DNA of 64,000 bases from Bauldia sp. (GTDB lineage Bacteria > Pseudomonadota > Alphaproteobacteria > Rhizobiales > Kaistiaceae): positions 1 to 64,000 of the forward strand of contig JADLGL010000024.1 in NCBI GenBank assembly GCA_020849325.1, written 5' to 3'. The translations under genes were made by a program, and so were the position numbers. Of the stretch, positions 18,578 to 27,677 are shown one piece after another; the stretch's first letter is position 1; each line of letters starts with the position of its first letter. Under the pieces are notes generated by a model. That model was given only the letters and a program-made list of their open reading frames with translations. It made no database searches and was not told where the DNA came from.

Positions 18578-19726
18578 ATGGGCGGCAGGGACAGACCGAA
18601 GATCGTGATCCTCGGAGCGGGGTTCGGCGGGCTCGAACTCGCGACGCTCCTTTCCGGGGCGTTCGGCGAGGCGGTGGACGTCACGCTGATCGAGAAGGGC
18701 GACAGTTTCGTCTTCGGCTATTCGAAGCTCGACGTGATGTTCGGGCGTGCCTCGGCTGAGGAGGTGCGGATTCCCTATGCGCCGTTCCGGAAGCCGGGCG
18801 TCCGGCTTCTTCGGCGCGCGGTGACCGCGATCGACCCGGCGGCGCGAATCGTCACCACCGATGACGGCGTGTTCGAGGCGGACTTCCTCGTGGTGGCGCT
18901 CGGGGCCGACTACGACCTCGACGCGACGCCGGGAATGGCGGCGGCCGGCGAATTCTACTCCGTCGCCGGCGCCGAGCGGATGCGGGCCGCCCTTTCCGGG
19001 TTCAGCCAAGGCAGGGCGCTCGTCGGCGTCGCCGACGCGCCGTACAAATGCCCGCCGGCACCCAGCGAATGCGCGCTGATGCTGCACGATCATCTCGTCG
19101 CGCGCGGTGTTCGCGCGGCATGCGAGATCGAGCTCGTCCTGCCCCTTCCGACGCCGATACCGCCGGCGCCGGAGACGTCGAAGGCGATCCTCGCCGCCTT
19201 CGCCGAACGCGGGATCGTCTTCACCGGCGGACGGCGCGTCGCGTCGGTCGACAACGCGCGGAAGGTGGCTCGCCTCGACGACGGCAGCGAGCGGGCGTTC
19301 GACCTGTTCCTGGGCGTGCCGAAACACCGCGTGCCGGCGGTGGTCGAGGCGGCGGGGCTGGCGGAGAACGGATGGATTCCGGTCGATCCGCGCACGCTGC
19401 GGACGCGGTTCGCCAATGTCTTCGCCATCGGTGACGGCGCGAACACCGGGACGCCGAAGGCAGGCGTCTTCGCCGAGGGCGCGGCGCGGGCGGTGGCGGC
19501 GACGATCATCGCCGGCATTCGCGGCGTGGACGACGACGCCCGCTACGACGGCACGGGCACCTGCTACATCGAGTTCGGCAGCGGGCGGATCGGGAAGGTC
19601 GAGGTCGATTTCTTCTCCGGCCCGAAGCCGACCGGCCGCCACCACGAGCCGTCGCCGGCGCTCCGCGCCGAGAAGGCCGCATTCGGCACCTCGCGGCGGC
19701 AGCGCTGGTTCGCCCTGCCGGACTAG
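18578..19726 (+). CDS. FAD-dependent oxidoreductase, sulfide:quinone reductase / flavocytochrome c type
   Basis: 382 residues. It opens with an FAD dinucleotide fold (IVILGAGFGGLELATLL) and has FLVVALGADYDLD in the middle. A cysteine lies in YKCPPAPSECALML, the position used in SQR and flavocytochrome sulfide dehydrogenases. The second FAD motif is NVFAIGDGANTG and a late Cys sits in GTCYIEFG. The family oxidises sulfide or NADH and reduces quinone or cytochrome. Substrate is inferred only, because catalytic cysteine spacing was not aligned. It is convergent with the HupE gene, overlapping it by 4 bases. Confidence 0.8.
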   Translation: MGGRDRPKIVILGAGFGGLELATLLSGAFGEAVDVTLIEKGDSFVFGYSKLDVMFGRASAEEVRIPYAPFRKPGVRLLRRAVTAIDPAARIVTTDDGVFEADFLVVALGADYDLDATPGMAAAGEFYSVAGAERMRAALSGFSQGRALVGVADAPYKCPPAPSECALMLHDHLVARGVRAACEIELVLPLPTPIPPAPETSKAILAAFAERGIVFTGGRRVASVDNARKVARLDDGSERAFDLFLGVPKHRVPAVVEAAGLAENGWIPVDPRTLRTRFANVFAIGDGANTGTPKAGVFAEGAARAVAATIIAGIRGVDDDARYDGTGTCYIEFGSGRIGKVEVDFFSGPKPTGRHHEPSPALRAEKAAFGTSRRQRWFALPD

Positions 19727-20325
19727 ATCAGGCCGGTGAGGATGCCGATGCCGGTGACGCCGACGACGGCGCCTGCGGCGCGGGTGACGGCGGCGCCGTT
19801 CCGGTCGGCGAGGCGGCCGATGAGGAAGCCCGCGGCGATGCCGGCGAGGTGGAGAAGCGCGGTGCCGAGCACAAAGCCGAGCCCGTAGGCGAGACCGCCG
19901 GCATCGCCCGGCATTTCGACGCCGTGGGCGTGGCCGTGGAAGACCGCGAACAGGCCGACGAGGCCGATCGTCGCCGCCAGCTTCGCCCGCATGCCGAGGG
20001 CCACGACGGCGCCGAGGACGACCACCGAAAGAGCGATGCCGGTCTCGACGAACGGAATTGCGGCGCCGGCGACGCCGAGGACGCCGCCGAGCGCCATCGC
20101 GGCGACGAAAGTCGCGGGCAGGAGCCACAGGGCGCGGCCGCCGAGCTGCCAGGCGAGGACGCCGACCATCACCATCGCGAGGACGTGGTCGAGTCCGGTG
20201 ACGGGATGGGCGAAGCCGTATGCCAGGCCGGTGGCGTCGAAATGGCCGGGATGCGCGAAAGCGGCCGACGGCGGGAGGACGAGCGCGAGCGCAAGGCCAG
20301 CGCGGCGGAACGAGGCGACGGACAT
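19723..20325 (-). CDS. HupE/UreJ family membrane protein
   Basis: 200 residues from ATG 20325. A signal peptide is followed by AFAHPGHFDATGLAYG and the family hallmark HPVTGLDHVLAMVMVG. About six transmembrane segments follow, with FAVFHGHAHGVEMP in the middle. HupE and UreJ proteins are thought to move nickel (or cobalt) for hydrogenase or urease. Neither enzyme is in the window, so the metal is an inference from the family. It is convergent with the upstream-numbered flavoprotein gene. About 185 bases without a gene separate it from yejF. Confidence 0.85.
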   Translation of the reverse strand: MSVASFRRAGLALALVLPPSAAFAHPGHFDATGLAYGFAHPVTGLDHVLAMVMVGVLAWQLGGRALWLLPATFVAAMALGGVLGVAGAAIPFVETGIALSVVVLGAVVALGMRAKLAATIGLVGLFAVFHGHAHGVEMPGDAGGLAYGLGFVLGTALLHLAGIAAGFLIGRLADRNGAAVTRAAGAVVGVTGIGILTGLI

Positions 20326-20510
20326 CGGGATCCTCCGGACGGACGACGGGACCGGCCCGTTCATCGCATCGGCTGCGTGTGCAGAGAAGACCCGAGTTTT
20401 CACGCCGATGCCGAAACGCTGGGCAGCGCCGTGATCGTGGCCATGACCGCCGGCCGGGCCGAGCCGTCGATGCCTCGCCGTGATCGCAGGCCCGCCGTGC
20501 GGGGTGTCCG

Positions 20511-22127
20511 CTACGCCTCGAGCGCCAGTGCGCTCGCGATCAGCGCCCTGGTGTAGTCGGCCTGCGGGCGTTCGAGGATGTCCGCCGCCGTGCCGTGCTC
20601 GACGACGAGGCCGTTCCGCAGCACGACGATCTCGTTGGCGAGGGCGCGGATGACCTTCAGGTCGTGGCTGATGAAGAGATAGGTGAGGTCGTGGGTCCGC
20701 TGGAAGGAGCGGAGGAGCTCCACCACCTGGACCTGCACCGACATGTCGAGCGCGGATGTCGGCTCGTCGAGGACGACGAAGCGCGGCTTCAGCACCATGG
20801 CCCTGGCTACGGCGATTCGCTGGCGCTGGCCGCCGGAGAATTCGTGGGGGTAGCGGAAGCGGGTGGCGGGATCGATGCCGACCTCGGTGAGCGCCGCCAC
20901 GGCGCGCTGGTCGCGGGCCCGACGGTCGAGCTGCGGCTCGTGGACGTCGAGGCCTTCGGCGACGATGTCGGCCACCGTCATGCGCGGACTGAGCGAGCCG
21001 TACGGGTCCTGGAAGACGACCTGCATGTCGCGGCGGAGGGGCCGAATCTCGCGCCACGAGCGGTTGGTGAGGTCGCGGCCGAGGACGACGATGCGTCCCT
21101 CCGAGCGGATGAGGCGGAGGATCGCGAGGCCCAGCGTCGTCTTGCCGGATCCGGATTCGCCGACGATGCCGAGCGTCTCGCCGCGGCGGACCGCGAGCGT
21201 CACCCCGTCGAGGGCCTTGATGTAGCCCACGGTGCGGCGGAGGACGCCGCGCTTGATCGGGAACCAGACCTTGAGATCGTCGACGCTCGCGACGACCTCG
21301 GCGTCCGGCCGCAGCGGCGGCGGATCGATCTTCGGCTCGGCCGCGAGCAGCATCTTCGTGTAGGCATGCTGCGGCGCGGCGAAGACGTCGCGCGTGACGC
21401 CCTGCTCGACGATCTCGCCCTTCTGCATGATCGCGACGCGGTTGCTGAACTTCCGCACCACCGCGAGGTCGTGCGTGATGAACAGCATCGCCATTCCGAG
21501 CTCGCGCGAAAGGCCGGCGAGAAGGTTCAGGATCTGCGCCTGCACCGTCACGTCGACGGCCGTCGTCGGCTCGTCGGCGATGAGGAGGTCCGGGCCGTTC
21601 GCGAGCGCCATGGCGATCATCACGCGCTGGCGCTGGCCGCCGGACAGCTGGTGCGGGAACGAGGCGAGCCGGTGCTCGGCGTCTGATATGCCGACCTTCT
21701 GGAGGAGGTCGATGACGCGGCGGCGGACTTCCGCGTCGCCGAGGCCCTGGTGGATGCGAAGCGTCTCGCCGACCTGCCGCTCGACCGTGTGAAGCGGGTT
21801 CAGCGACGTCATCGGCTCCTGGAAGATCATCCCGATCCGGCCGCCCCGCACTTTCCGGAGCTCGTCGTCGGGGATCGTGAGGAGGTCCGTGCCGCGGTAG
21901 AGGATGCGCCCCGACGCATGGAACGCGGGCGGGTAGGGGAGGAGGCGGAGGACCGAATGCGCCGTCACCGACTTGCCGGAGCCGGATTCACCGACGAGGG
22001 CGAGCGTCTCGCCCGGCGCGATGTGGAACGAGACGTGCTTCACCGCCTCGATGACGGTCTCGCCATAGCGGAAGCCGACCGAGAGGTCTTCGACGGCGAG
22101 GAGGGGCTCTTTTGCGGTGTCGGCCAC
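20511..22127 (-). CDS. yejF: Peptide ABC transporter, fused dual ATPase YejF
   Basis: 538 residues holding two complete ABC ATPase domains. Domain 1 has [20 protein letters not shown] and [12 protein letters not shown]. Domain 2 has [20 protein letters not shown] and [12 protein letters not shown]. Both keep the H-loop ([18 protein letters not shown]). It powers the YejABEF importer, which in enterobacteria and rhizobia takes up peptides such as microcin C and affects resistance to antimicrobial peptides. It is the last gene of the operon, 7 bases after yejE. The fused two-domain form is typical of YejF and separates it from Dpp/Opp ATPases. Confidence 0.93.
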   Translation of the reverse strand: MADTAKEPLLAVEDLSVGFRYGETVIEAVKHVSFHIAPGETLALVGESGSGKSVTAHSVLRLLPYPPAFHASGRILYRGTDLLTIPDDELRKVRGGRIGMIFQEPMTSLNPLHTVERQVGETLRIHQGLGDAEVRRRVIDLLQKVGISDAEHRLASFPHQLSGGQRQRVMIAMALANGPDLLIADEPTTAVDVTVQAQILNLLAGLSRELGMAMLFITHDLAVVRKFSNRVAIMQKGEIVEQGVTRDVFAAPQHAYTKMLLAAEPKIDPPPLRPDAEVVASVDDLKVWFPIKRGVLRRTVGYIKALDGVTLAVRRGETLGIVGESGSGKTTLGLAILRLIRSEGRIVVLGRDLTNRSWREIRPLRRDMQVVFQDPYGSLSPRMTVADIVAEGLDVHEPQLDRRARDQRAVAALTEVGIDPATRFRYPHEFSGGQRQRIAVARAMVLKPRFVVLDEPTSALDMSVQVQVVELLRSFQRTHDLTYLFISHDLKVIRALANEIVVLRNGLVVEHGTAADILERPQADYTRALIASALALEA

Positions 22128-22134
22128 GATGGTG

Positions 22135-23298
22135 TCAGGCCGGCGCCGAGGAGGCGAAATTCTTGCGCGGATCGAACGCCTCGCGGACGCCCTCGCCGAC
22201 GAAGACGAGGAGCGTCACGAGGATCGCCGTCGTGAAGAAGCCGGTGAGGCCGAGCCAGATCGCGAACGGATTGTCCTTGGCCTGGTTCAGCACCTCGCCG
22301 AGCGAGGCCGAGCCGGGCGGCAGGCCGTAGCCGAGGAAGTCGAGCGCGGCGAGCGTGCCGATCGAGCCGTTGAGGATGAACGGCATGATGGTCAGCGACG
22401 CCACCATCGCGTTCGGCAGGAGGTGGCGGAACATGATGCGCCAGTTCGAGACGCCGAGCGCCCGCGCGGCACTGACGTATTCGAAATTGCGCGCCCGCAG
22501 GAACTCGACGCGGATCAGGCCGACGAGCGCGGTCCACGAGAAGACGAGGAGGATGAGCAGGAGGACCCAGAACGACGGCACGAAGATCGTGAAGATGATG
22601 ATGATGACGTAAAGCGTCGGTATCGAGCCCCAGACCTCGAGGAAGCGCTGGAACAGGAGGTCGATCCAGCCGCCGAAATAGCCCTGCACGGCGCCGACGA
22701 TGATGCCGATGACCGACGCGCCGATCATCAGAAGGACGCCGAACACCACCGAGATGCGAAAACCGTAGATGGCGCGGGCGAGGACGTCGCGGCCCTGATC
22801 GTCGGTACCCAGCCAATGGTAGTTGCCGACGGTGCAGTTCGGGTCGTCGAGACCGAGGGGATATTTCGCGCAGAACTCCGCCCGCGCCATCGTCCACGAC
22901 GGCGGCGCCGGCGCGGGCACGGAGAGGTTCTTGTCGAAGGTGCGGAAGGAGTAGCGGATCGGCGTCCACACCATCCAGCCGTTCGCCTCGATCTCGCGCT
23001 GGATGTAGGGGTCGCGAAAGTCGGTCGTCGCAAGGAAGCCGCCGAAGGTCGATTCCGGATAGTCGACCAGCACGGGGAACAGGAGCTCGCCCTTGTACGA
23101 GATCACGATCGGACGGTCGTTGACGATGAACTCGGCAAAGAGCGTGAAGATGAAGAGGATGCCGAAGATCCACAGCGACCAGTAGCCCCGGCGATGGGCC
23201 CGGAAGGCGCGCCAGCGGCGCTGGTTGAGCGGCGACAGGAACCGGCGCGGGGGGGCTGCGACGGGAATTGCGGCCGGGGTCGTGTCGACGACGGTCAC
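22135..23298 (-). CDS. yejE: Peptide ABC transporter permease YejE
   Basis: 387 residues. The N-terminus has LSPLNQRRWRAFRAHRRGYWSL and a first membrane helix. A long periplasmic loop with YPLGLDDPNCTVGNYHWLGT follows, a YejE hallmark that leads into GTDDQGRDVLARAIYGF. The permease domain carries EFLRARNFEYVSAARALG (EAA loop) and HLLPNAMVASLTI. It pairs with YejB in the inner membrane. One base separates it from yejB. Confidence 0.93.
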   Translation of the reverse strand: MTVVDTTPAAIPVAAPPRRFLSPLNQRRWRAFRAHRRGYWSLWIFGILFIFTLFAEFIVNDRPIVISYKGELLFPVLVDYPESTFGGFLATTDFRDPYIQREIEANGWMVWTPIRYSFRTFDKNLSVPAPAPPSWTMARAEFCAKYPLGLDDPNCTVGNYHWLGTDDQGRDVLARAIYGFRISVVFGVLLMIGASVIGIIVGAVQGYFGGWIDLLFQRFLEVWGSIPTLYVIIIIFTIFVPSFWVLLLILLVFSWTALVGLIRVEFLRARNFEYVSAARALGVSNWRIMFRHLLPNAMVASLTIMPFILNGSIGTLAALDFLGYGLPPGSASLGEVLNQAKDNPFAIWLGLTGFFTTAILVTLLVFVGEGVREAFDPRKNFASSAPA

Positions 23299-23299
23299 G

Positions 23300-24418
23300 T
23301 CACGCTTTCCGGGCCGCGAAGTCGATGCGCGGATCGACCCAGGTGTAGGCGATGTCGGACAGGATCCCCAGCACGAGGCCCATCAGGCCGAAGACGTAGA
23401 GCGTTCCGAACAGCACCGGATAGTCGCGCGTGACCGCGGACGTGTAACCGAGGAGGCCGAGGCCATCGAGATTGAAGATGACCTCGATCAGGAGCGAGCC
23501 GGCAAAGAAGATGCCGATGAACGCTCCCGGGAAGCCGGCGATGATCAGCAGCATCGCATTGCGGAAGACGTGGCCGTAGAGGACGCGGCGCTCGGTCAGG
23601 CCCTTCGCGCGTGCCGTGGTGACGTACTGTTTCCGGATCTCGTCGAGGAAGAGGTTCTTCACCAGCAGCGTCGAGAGGGCGAAGCCGCCGATGGCGAGCG
23701 CCGTCACCGGCAGCACGAGGTGCCAGAGATAGTCGAGAATCTTGCCGTACCATGGCAGCAGTTCCCACCCCGGCGAGGTGAGGAAGCGGAGCGGGAAAAT
23801 GTTGAGGAACGATCCGCCGGCGAAAAGGACGATCAGGAGGATCGCGAAGAGGAATCCAGGGATGGCGTAGCCGATGATGACGACGACGCTCGTCCAGGTA
23901 TCGAAGCGCGTCCCGTCCTTCACGGCCTTCCGGATGCCGAGCGGGATCGAGATGCCGTAGCCGAGGATGAACATCCACACGCCGAGCGAGATCGATACCG
24001 GCAGCTTCTCCGCGACGAGCTCGAACACGCCGATCTGACGGTAGAAGCTCTCGCCGAAATCGAAGCGGAGATAGTCGCCCATCATCATGAAGAAGCGCTC
24101 GGTCGCCGGGCGGTCGAAGCCGTACTGTTTCTCCAGCTTCTCGATCATCTCGGGCGTCATGCCCTGCGCGCCGCGATAGATGGCGCGAGGGTCGATCTCG
24201 GTCGCGACGCCGGCCCGTTCCTGACCGGCGATCTGCCCGAGTTCGCCTTCCCCGCCGGTGGTGCGCGCCGTGGCCTCGACCTCGGTGCCTTCGGCCCGCG
24301 CGATGCGCTGGTCGACCGGGCCGCCGGGGGCGAACTGGATGATGAAGAAATTCACCACCATGACCCCGAACAGCGTCGGGATCGCGAGGAGGAGCCGTCG
24401 GATGATGTAGGCCGTCAT
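23300..24418 (-). CDS. yejB: Peptide ABC transporter permease YejB
   Basis: 372 residues. It starts [20 protein letters not shown], with FAPGGPVDQ just after the first helix, then a periplasmic insert ([20 protein letters not shown]) typical of YejB. Five further helices follow. The EAA-like loop is [19 protein letters not shown], and it ends [10 protein letters not shown]. It forms the inner-membrane channel with YejE. It follows yejA after 139 bases that hold no gene. Confidence 0.93.
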   Translation of the reverse strand: MTAYIIRRLLLAIPTLFGVMVVNFFIIQFAPGGPVDQRIARAEGTEVEATARTTGGEGELGQIAGQERAGVATEIDPRAIYRGAQGMTPEMIEKLEKQYGFDRPATERFFMMMGDYLRFDFGESFYRQIGVFELVAEKLPVSISLGVWMFILGYGISIPLGIRKAVKDGTRFDTWTSVVVIIGYAIPGFLFAILLIVLFAGGSFLNIFPLRFLTSPGWELLPWYGKILDYLWHLVLPVTALAIGGFALSTLLVKNLFLDEIRKQYVTTARAKGLTERRVLYGHVFRNAMLLIIAGFPGAFIGIFFAGSLLIEVIFNLDGLGLLGYTSAVTRDYPVLFGTLYVFGLMGLVLGILSDIAYTWVDPRIDFAARKA

Positions 24419-24557
24419 TCCAGCCTACCCTCGCGGGCGGAGCGACGGCGACCGCTATTGGTCAAAAGCTGTCGGACCTCGTGGTCCGGACCGCCACCGG
24501 CAGTCCCGGAGGGGTGGGCGCCGCCCGGCGGACCGGGCGGCGGCGATGCTTGCCGCG

Positions 24558-26414
24558 CTACCGCGGGATCGGCCCGACGGCGGCGGCCTTGGCCTCGTCC
24601 CACCACCAGATGGTCGGGAAGCCGTAGGAGTAGGCCGGCATCACCTCGGGGCGGGAATAGCGGTCCCACCGCGCGGTGCGCAGGGCGTTGAAGTCCCAGC
24701 CGGGGCTGAGGAAGTAGTTCCAGCTCAGCACGCGGTCGAGGGCACGGGTCGCGGCCTCGAGCTCCGCGCGGTCCGGCGCGTTGATGATCATCTCGATCAG
24801 CGCGTCGATGGCGGGGTCGGCGATGCCGGCGAAGTTGCGCGAGGCGTCGACATTGGCGGACTGGCTGCCGAAGAACGCCACCAGTTCGTTGCCGGGCGAG
24901 AGGCTCTGGCTCCAGCCCTGGTAGATGATGTCGAAGTCGCGGCTCCGGACGCGGTTGGTGTACTGCGCCGAGTCGACCGTGCGGATCTGGAACTGGATGC
25001 CGATCTTGGCGAGTTCCTCCTGGTAGCGGAGCGCCTGCGCCTCGAGCGTCGGCTGCGAGTTCAGCCATTCCACGACGAGCGGCTCGCCGGTCGCGACGTT
25101 GACGAGCCGCGTGCCGCGGAGCTCGAAGCCGGCCTCGGTGAGGAGCGCGAGTGCCTGGCGAAGGTTTTCCCGCAGCGCCTCGGGCGTGTCGTTGACCGGG
25201 TTGGTGTAGTCGGCCGTGAACACCTCCGGCGGGACGATGTCGCGAAGGCCCTCGAGAATCTCCAGCTCGCGGCCCTGCGGCAGCCCGTCGGCTTCGAGAT
25301 CGATGCCCTCGAAGTAGCTGTTGGGCCGATAGTACTGGTCGTAGAAGAGGTCGCGGTTCACCGTCTCGAACGGATAGGCGAGCGTGAACGCCTTCCGGAC
25401 GCGGATGTCGTCGAACGGTGCGCGGCGGAGGTTGAAGACGTAGCCGAGCATGTTGCCGCTGATCACCTGCGGCTCGTAGCGCTCCATGATGATGCGCCCG
25501 TCGGCGACGGCCGGGAAGTTGTACTCGTTCACCCAGCGGCGGGAGATGTACTCGTCCCAGATGTCGATCTGGTCGGCCTTGAAGGCCTCGAACATCACCG
25601 TCTCGTCGAGGAAATACTCGTAGCGGATGACGTCGATGTTGTTCTGCCCGACGTTCACGTTGAGGTCCGCCCCCCAGTAGTCCGGCACGCGCTCATAGGT
25701 GATCGACCGGCCGGGGTCGACGGCGGCGATGCGATACGGGCCGGAGCCGAGCGGCGGCTCGAGCGTCGGGGCGTTGAAGACGCGTGGATTGCCCGCGGCG
25801 TCGGTGCCCGTCCAGTAGTGCTTCGGCAGGATGGAGAGCTGGCCCATGATGATCGGGAGCTCGCGGTTTTCCGTGCCGGCGAAAGTGAAGGTCACCTCGC
25901 GCTCGCCGGTCTGCGTCGCCGAGACGACCTCGGCGTAGTAGTCGGCGATGAAGGGGTTTTCGGCCTTCAGCGTGTCGAAGGTCCAGATCACGTCCTCGAC
26001 CGTGATCGGGACGCCGTCATGCCAGCGCGCCTCGGGGCGGAGGCGGAAGGTGACAGAGGAATTGTCGGGGGCGATGCGCATCGCCTCGGCGAGGAGGCCG
26101 TATTGCGACAGCGCCTCGTCGGCGGACGACGTCATCAGCGTGTCGTAGAGGATGCCGAGACCGGCCGCGGCGGCGCCATCGGGCGTGTTGCCGTTGAGGG
26201 TATCGAAGTCGCCGCGCGTGCCGAGGCGGACGATGCCGCCGGTGGGCGCATCGGGGTTGACGTAGTCGAAATGCGCGAACCCCTCGGGGTATTTGAGCTG
26301 GCCGAACTGGCTGATGCCGTATAGCCAGCCGCCGTCGTCCTGCGCCGTGGCCCCGAATGCAGCGAGGGCAACGCCCGCCGCCGCGACGATCCCGAACAAG
26401 CCTCTGCGTGCCAT
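24558..26414 (-). CDS. yejA: Peptide ABC transporter substrate-binding protein YejA
   Basis: 618 residues from ATG 26414, with GGGAGGTGAG upstream. An in-frame start at 26462 exists but would put the signal peptide (MARRGLFGIVAAAGVALAAF) too far in. The mature protein begins GWLYGISQFGQLKYPEGFAH and PDAPTGG, the signature of YejA-type family 5 solute-binding proteins. It runs to a long C-terminal lobe ending WWWDEAKAAAVGPIPR. It captures peptides in the periplasm for YejBEF and is the first gene of the operon. Confidence 0.93.
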   Translation of the reverse strand: MARRGLFGIVAAAGVALAAFGATAQDDGGWLYGISQFGQLKYPEGFAHFDYVNPDAPTGGIVRLGTRGDFDTLNGNTPDGAAAAGLGILYDTLMTSSADEALSQYGLLAEAMRIAPDNSSVTFRLRPEARWHDGVPITVEDVIWTFDTLKAENPFIADYYAEVVSATQTGEREVTFTFAGTENRELPIIMGQLSILPKHYWTGTDAAGNPRVFNAPTLEPPLGSGPYRIAAVDPGRSITYERVPDYWGADLNVNVGQNNIDVIRYEYFLDETVMFEAFKADQIDIWDEYISRRWVNEYNFPAVADGRIIMERYEPQVISGNMLGYVFNLRRAPFDDIRVRKAFTLAYPFETVNRDLFYDQYYRPNSYFEGIDLEADGLPQGRELEILEGLRDIVPPEVFTADYTNPVNDTPEALRENLRQALALLTEAGFELRGTRLVNVATGEPLVVEWLNSQPTLEAQALRYQEELAKIGIQFQIRTVDSAQYTNRVRSRDFDIIYQGWSQSLSPGNELVAFFGSQSANVDASRNFAGIADPAIDALIEMIINAPDRAELEAATRALDRVLSWNYFLSPGWDFNALRTARWDRYSRPEVMPAYSYGFPTIWWWDEAKAAAVGPIPR

Positions 26415-26726
26415 TCGCCTCACCTCCCGCAGCATCGGCCGCCCGGAAGCCCTCGCCAGCACCTGCCTCGGGCGCCTGCGAAGTCTTCCGTCAACCGCCG
26501 ACGCCGACCTTACAGGGGGTGGGGCCGGATGTCAGCCGCGATGCGGCGGTCCGGCGCCGGCAGCGCGGGCGCGCACGTCCAGAACGGAGCTAAGCGCCTT
26601 CCCGCTCTCGGCGACGCTTCCGGCGCCGCGCGGTTGGAGGGCCGGAGCAATGACCTGACGAAACGGCCGCCGGTTCTACGGAGGAAGGAAGGCGTTCGAG
26701 GCCGCTCTGAGCCGGAGCTACGCCGA
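26415..26726. other. Intergenic region upstream of yejA
   Basis: 312 bases between the start of yejA and the end of apbE, both on the minus strand. The yej promoter should be here. The only structure seen is a decayed copy of the dispersed repeat near 26643. No open frame has a recognisable domain. Confidence 0.4.
26643..26690 (+). repeat. Diverged fragment of the dispersed repeat, copy 3
   Basis: About 48 bases resemble the first half of the 102-base repeat: gagcaatgacctgacgaaac aligns to gagcatgatccgaagaagt, followed by an exact ggccgccggttct core, then substitutions. The second hairpin is missing. Confidence 0.5.
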
Positions 26727-27677
26727 TCAGCCGGTCAGAAACGAGCCAGTGGCGAGTTCGTCGATCCCGTCCGGGGTGCGGAGGAGGAAGAGGGCGTCCA
26801 TCCGGTGCCGGATGGCGAATGCGGGACCGTGGCTCTCGCCCATCACCAGGAGGGCCGTCGCCCAGGCGTCGGCCTGCATGCACTCCTGCGCGATCACCGT
26901 GACCGAGGCGAGCCGGTTCTCGACCGGCCGGGCGGTAGCGGGATCGATGGTGTGGGAAAGCGTCCGCCCCGCCAAGGAGACGGCGTGGCGATAGTCGCCG
27001 GAGGTCGCGATCGCACCGTCCACGAGTGCCACCACGCCGGCGGCGCCGCGGGTGCTGCGGTCGGGGCGCTCGATGCCGACGGCCCACGCGGTTCCGTCGG
27101 GCTTGCCGCCGCGGGCCCTGACCTCGCCGTCGATCGACACGAGGTAGTTTTCGACGCCGTGGCGGTCGAGCGCCCGGCCGAGCTCGTCGACGCCGAACCC
27201 CTTCGCAATGCCGGAAAGATCGAGCCGGACGGGGGCGCGCTTCCGCATTCGCCTGCCGGCGTGGTCGAGCTCGATGCGTTCCGCCGCGGGCGCGAACGCT
27301 GCCGGGAGGATCGCGATCCGCGCGGGATCGGGGCTCGCCGCCGAGGCGCCGAAGCCGAACGCCTCGACCGCATCGCCGACGCCGATCTCGAACGCCCCGC
27401 CGGACGCCTCGCCGATGCCAAGAGCGGCCTCGACCACGGCGAAAAGGTTCGCCGGCACCCTGATCCATTTCCCCGGCGGCGCGGCGTTCACGCGGCTGAG
27501 GTCGGAGGCCGGCTTCCACGTCGACATCTCTCCGTCGACGCGATCGACGGCCGCCTGGAGGTCGCGCCGCACGGCGTCGATGTCGATGTCCTGCGGTGCG
27601 TGGAACACCGCGGCGTAGCGCGTCCCCATCGTCGGTCCGCTCAGCGTATGGCGCGCGGCGTCAGTAGACGTCTTCAA
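26727..27677 (-). CDS. apbE: FAD:protein FMN transferase
   Basis: 316 residues. ApbE-family enzymes covalently attach FMN from FAD to a Thr/Ser of extracytosolic redox proteins. Motifs: GTRYAAVFHA at the start, LSRVNAAPPGKW, RLDLSGIAKGFGVDELGRAL, SIDGEVRARGG, TSGDYRHA, HTIDPATARPVENR, and the metal-binding end CMQADAWATALLVMG. No signal peptide is evident, so export is uncertain. It overlaps the upstream PepSY-reductase gene by 17 bases, indicating one operon with the likely substrate protein. Confidence 0.92.
   Translation of the reverse strand: MKTSTDAARHTLSGPTMGTRYAAVFHAPQDIDIDAVRRDLQAAVDRVDGEMSTWKPASDLSRVNAAPPGKWIRVPANLFAVVEAALGIGEASGGAFEIGVGDAVEAFGFGASAASPDPARIAILPAAFAPAAERIELDHAGRRMRKRAPVRLDLSGIAKGFGVDELGRALDRHGVENYLVSIDGEVRARGGKPDGTAWAVGIERPDRSTRGAAGVVALVDGAIATSGDYRHAVSLAGRTLSHTIDPATARPVENRLASVTVIAQECMQADAWATALLVMGESHGPAFAIRHRMDALFLLRTPDGIDELATGSFLTG

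Noticed and set aside
18506..20128. A 540-codon minus-strand frame
   Set aside because: Antisense to the flavoprotein at 18578 and in another frame of the HupE gene; composition is that of a shadow.
20326..20510. A HGHDHG-like histidine run on the minus strand upstream of the HupE gene
   Set aside because: No start codon and ribosome-binding site combination gives a sensible protein, and it falls in the gap between two convincing genes.
22117..23433. A 438-codon plus-strand frame rich in Glu, Asp and Arg
   Set aside because: Mirror of the yejE permease; the charged composition is what antisense membrane genes give at high GC.
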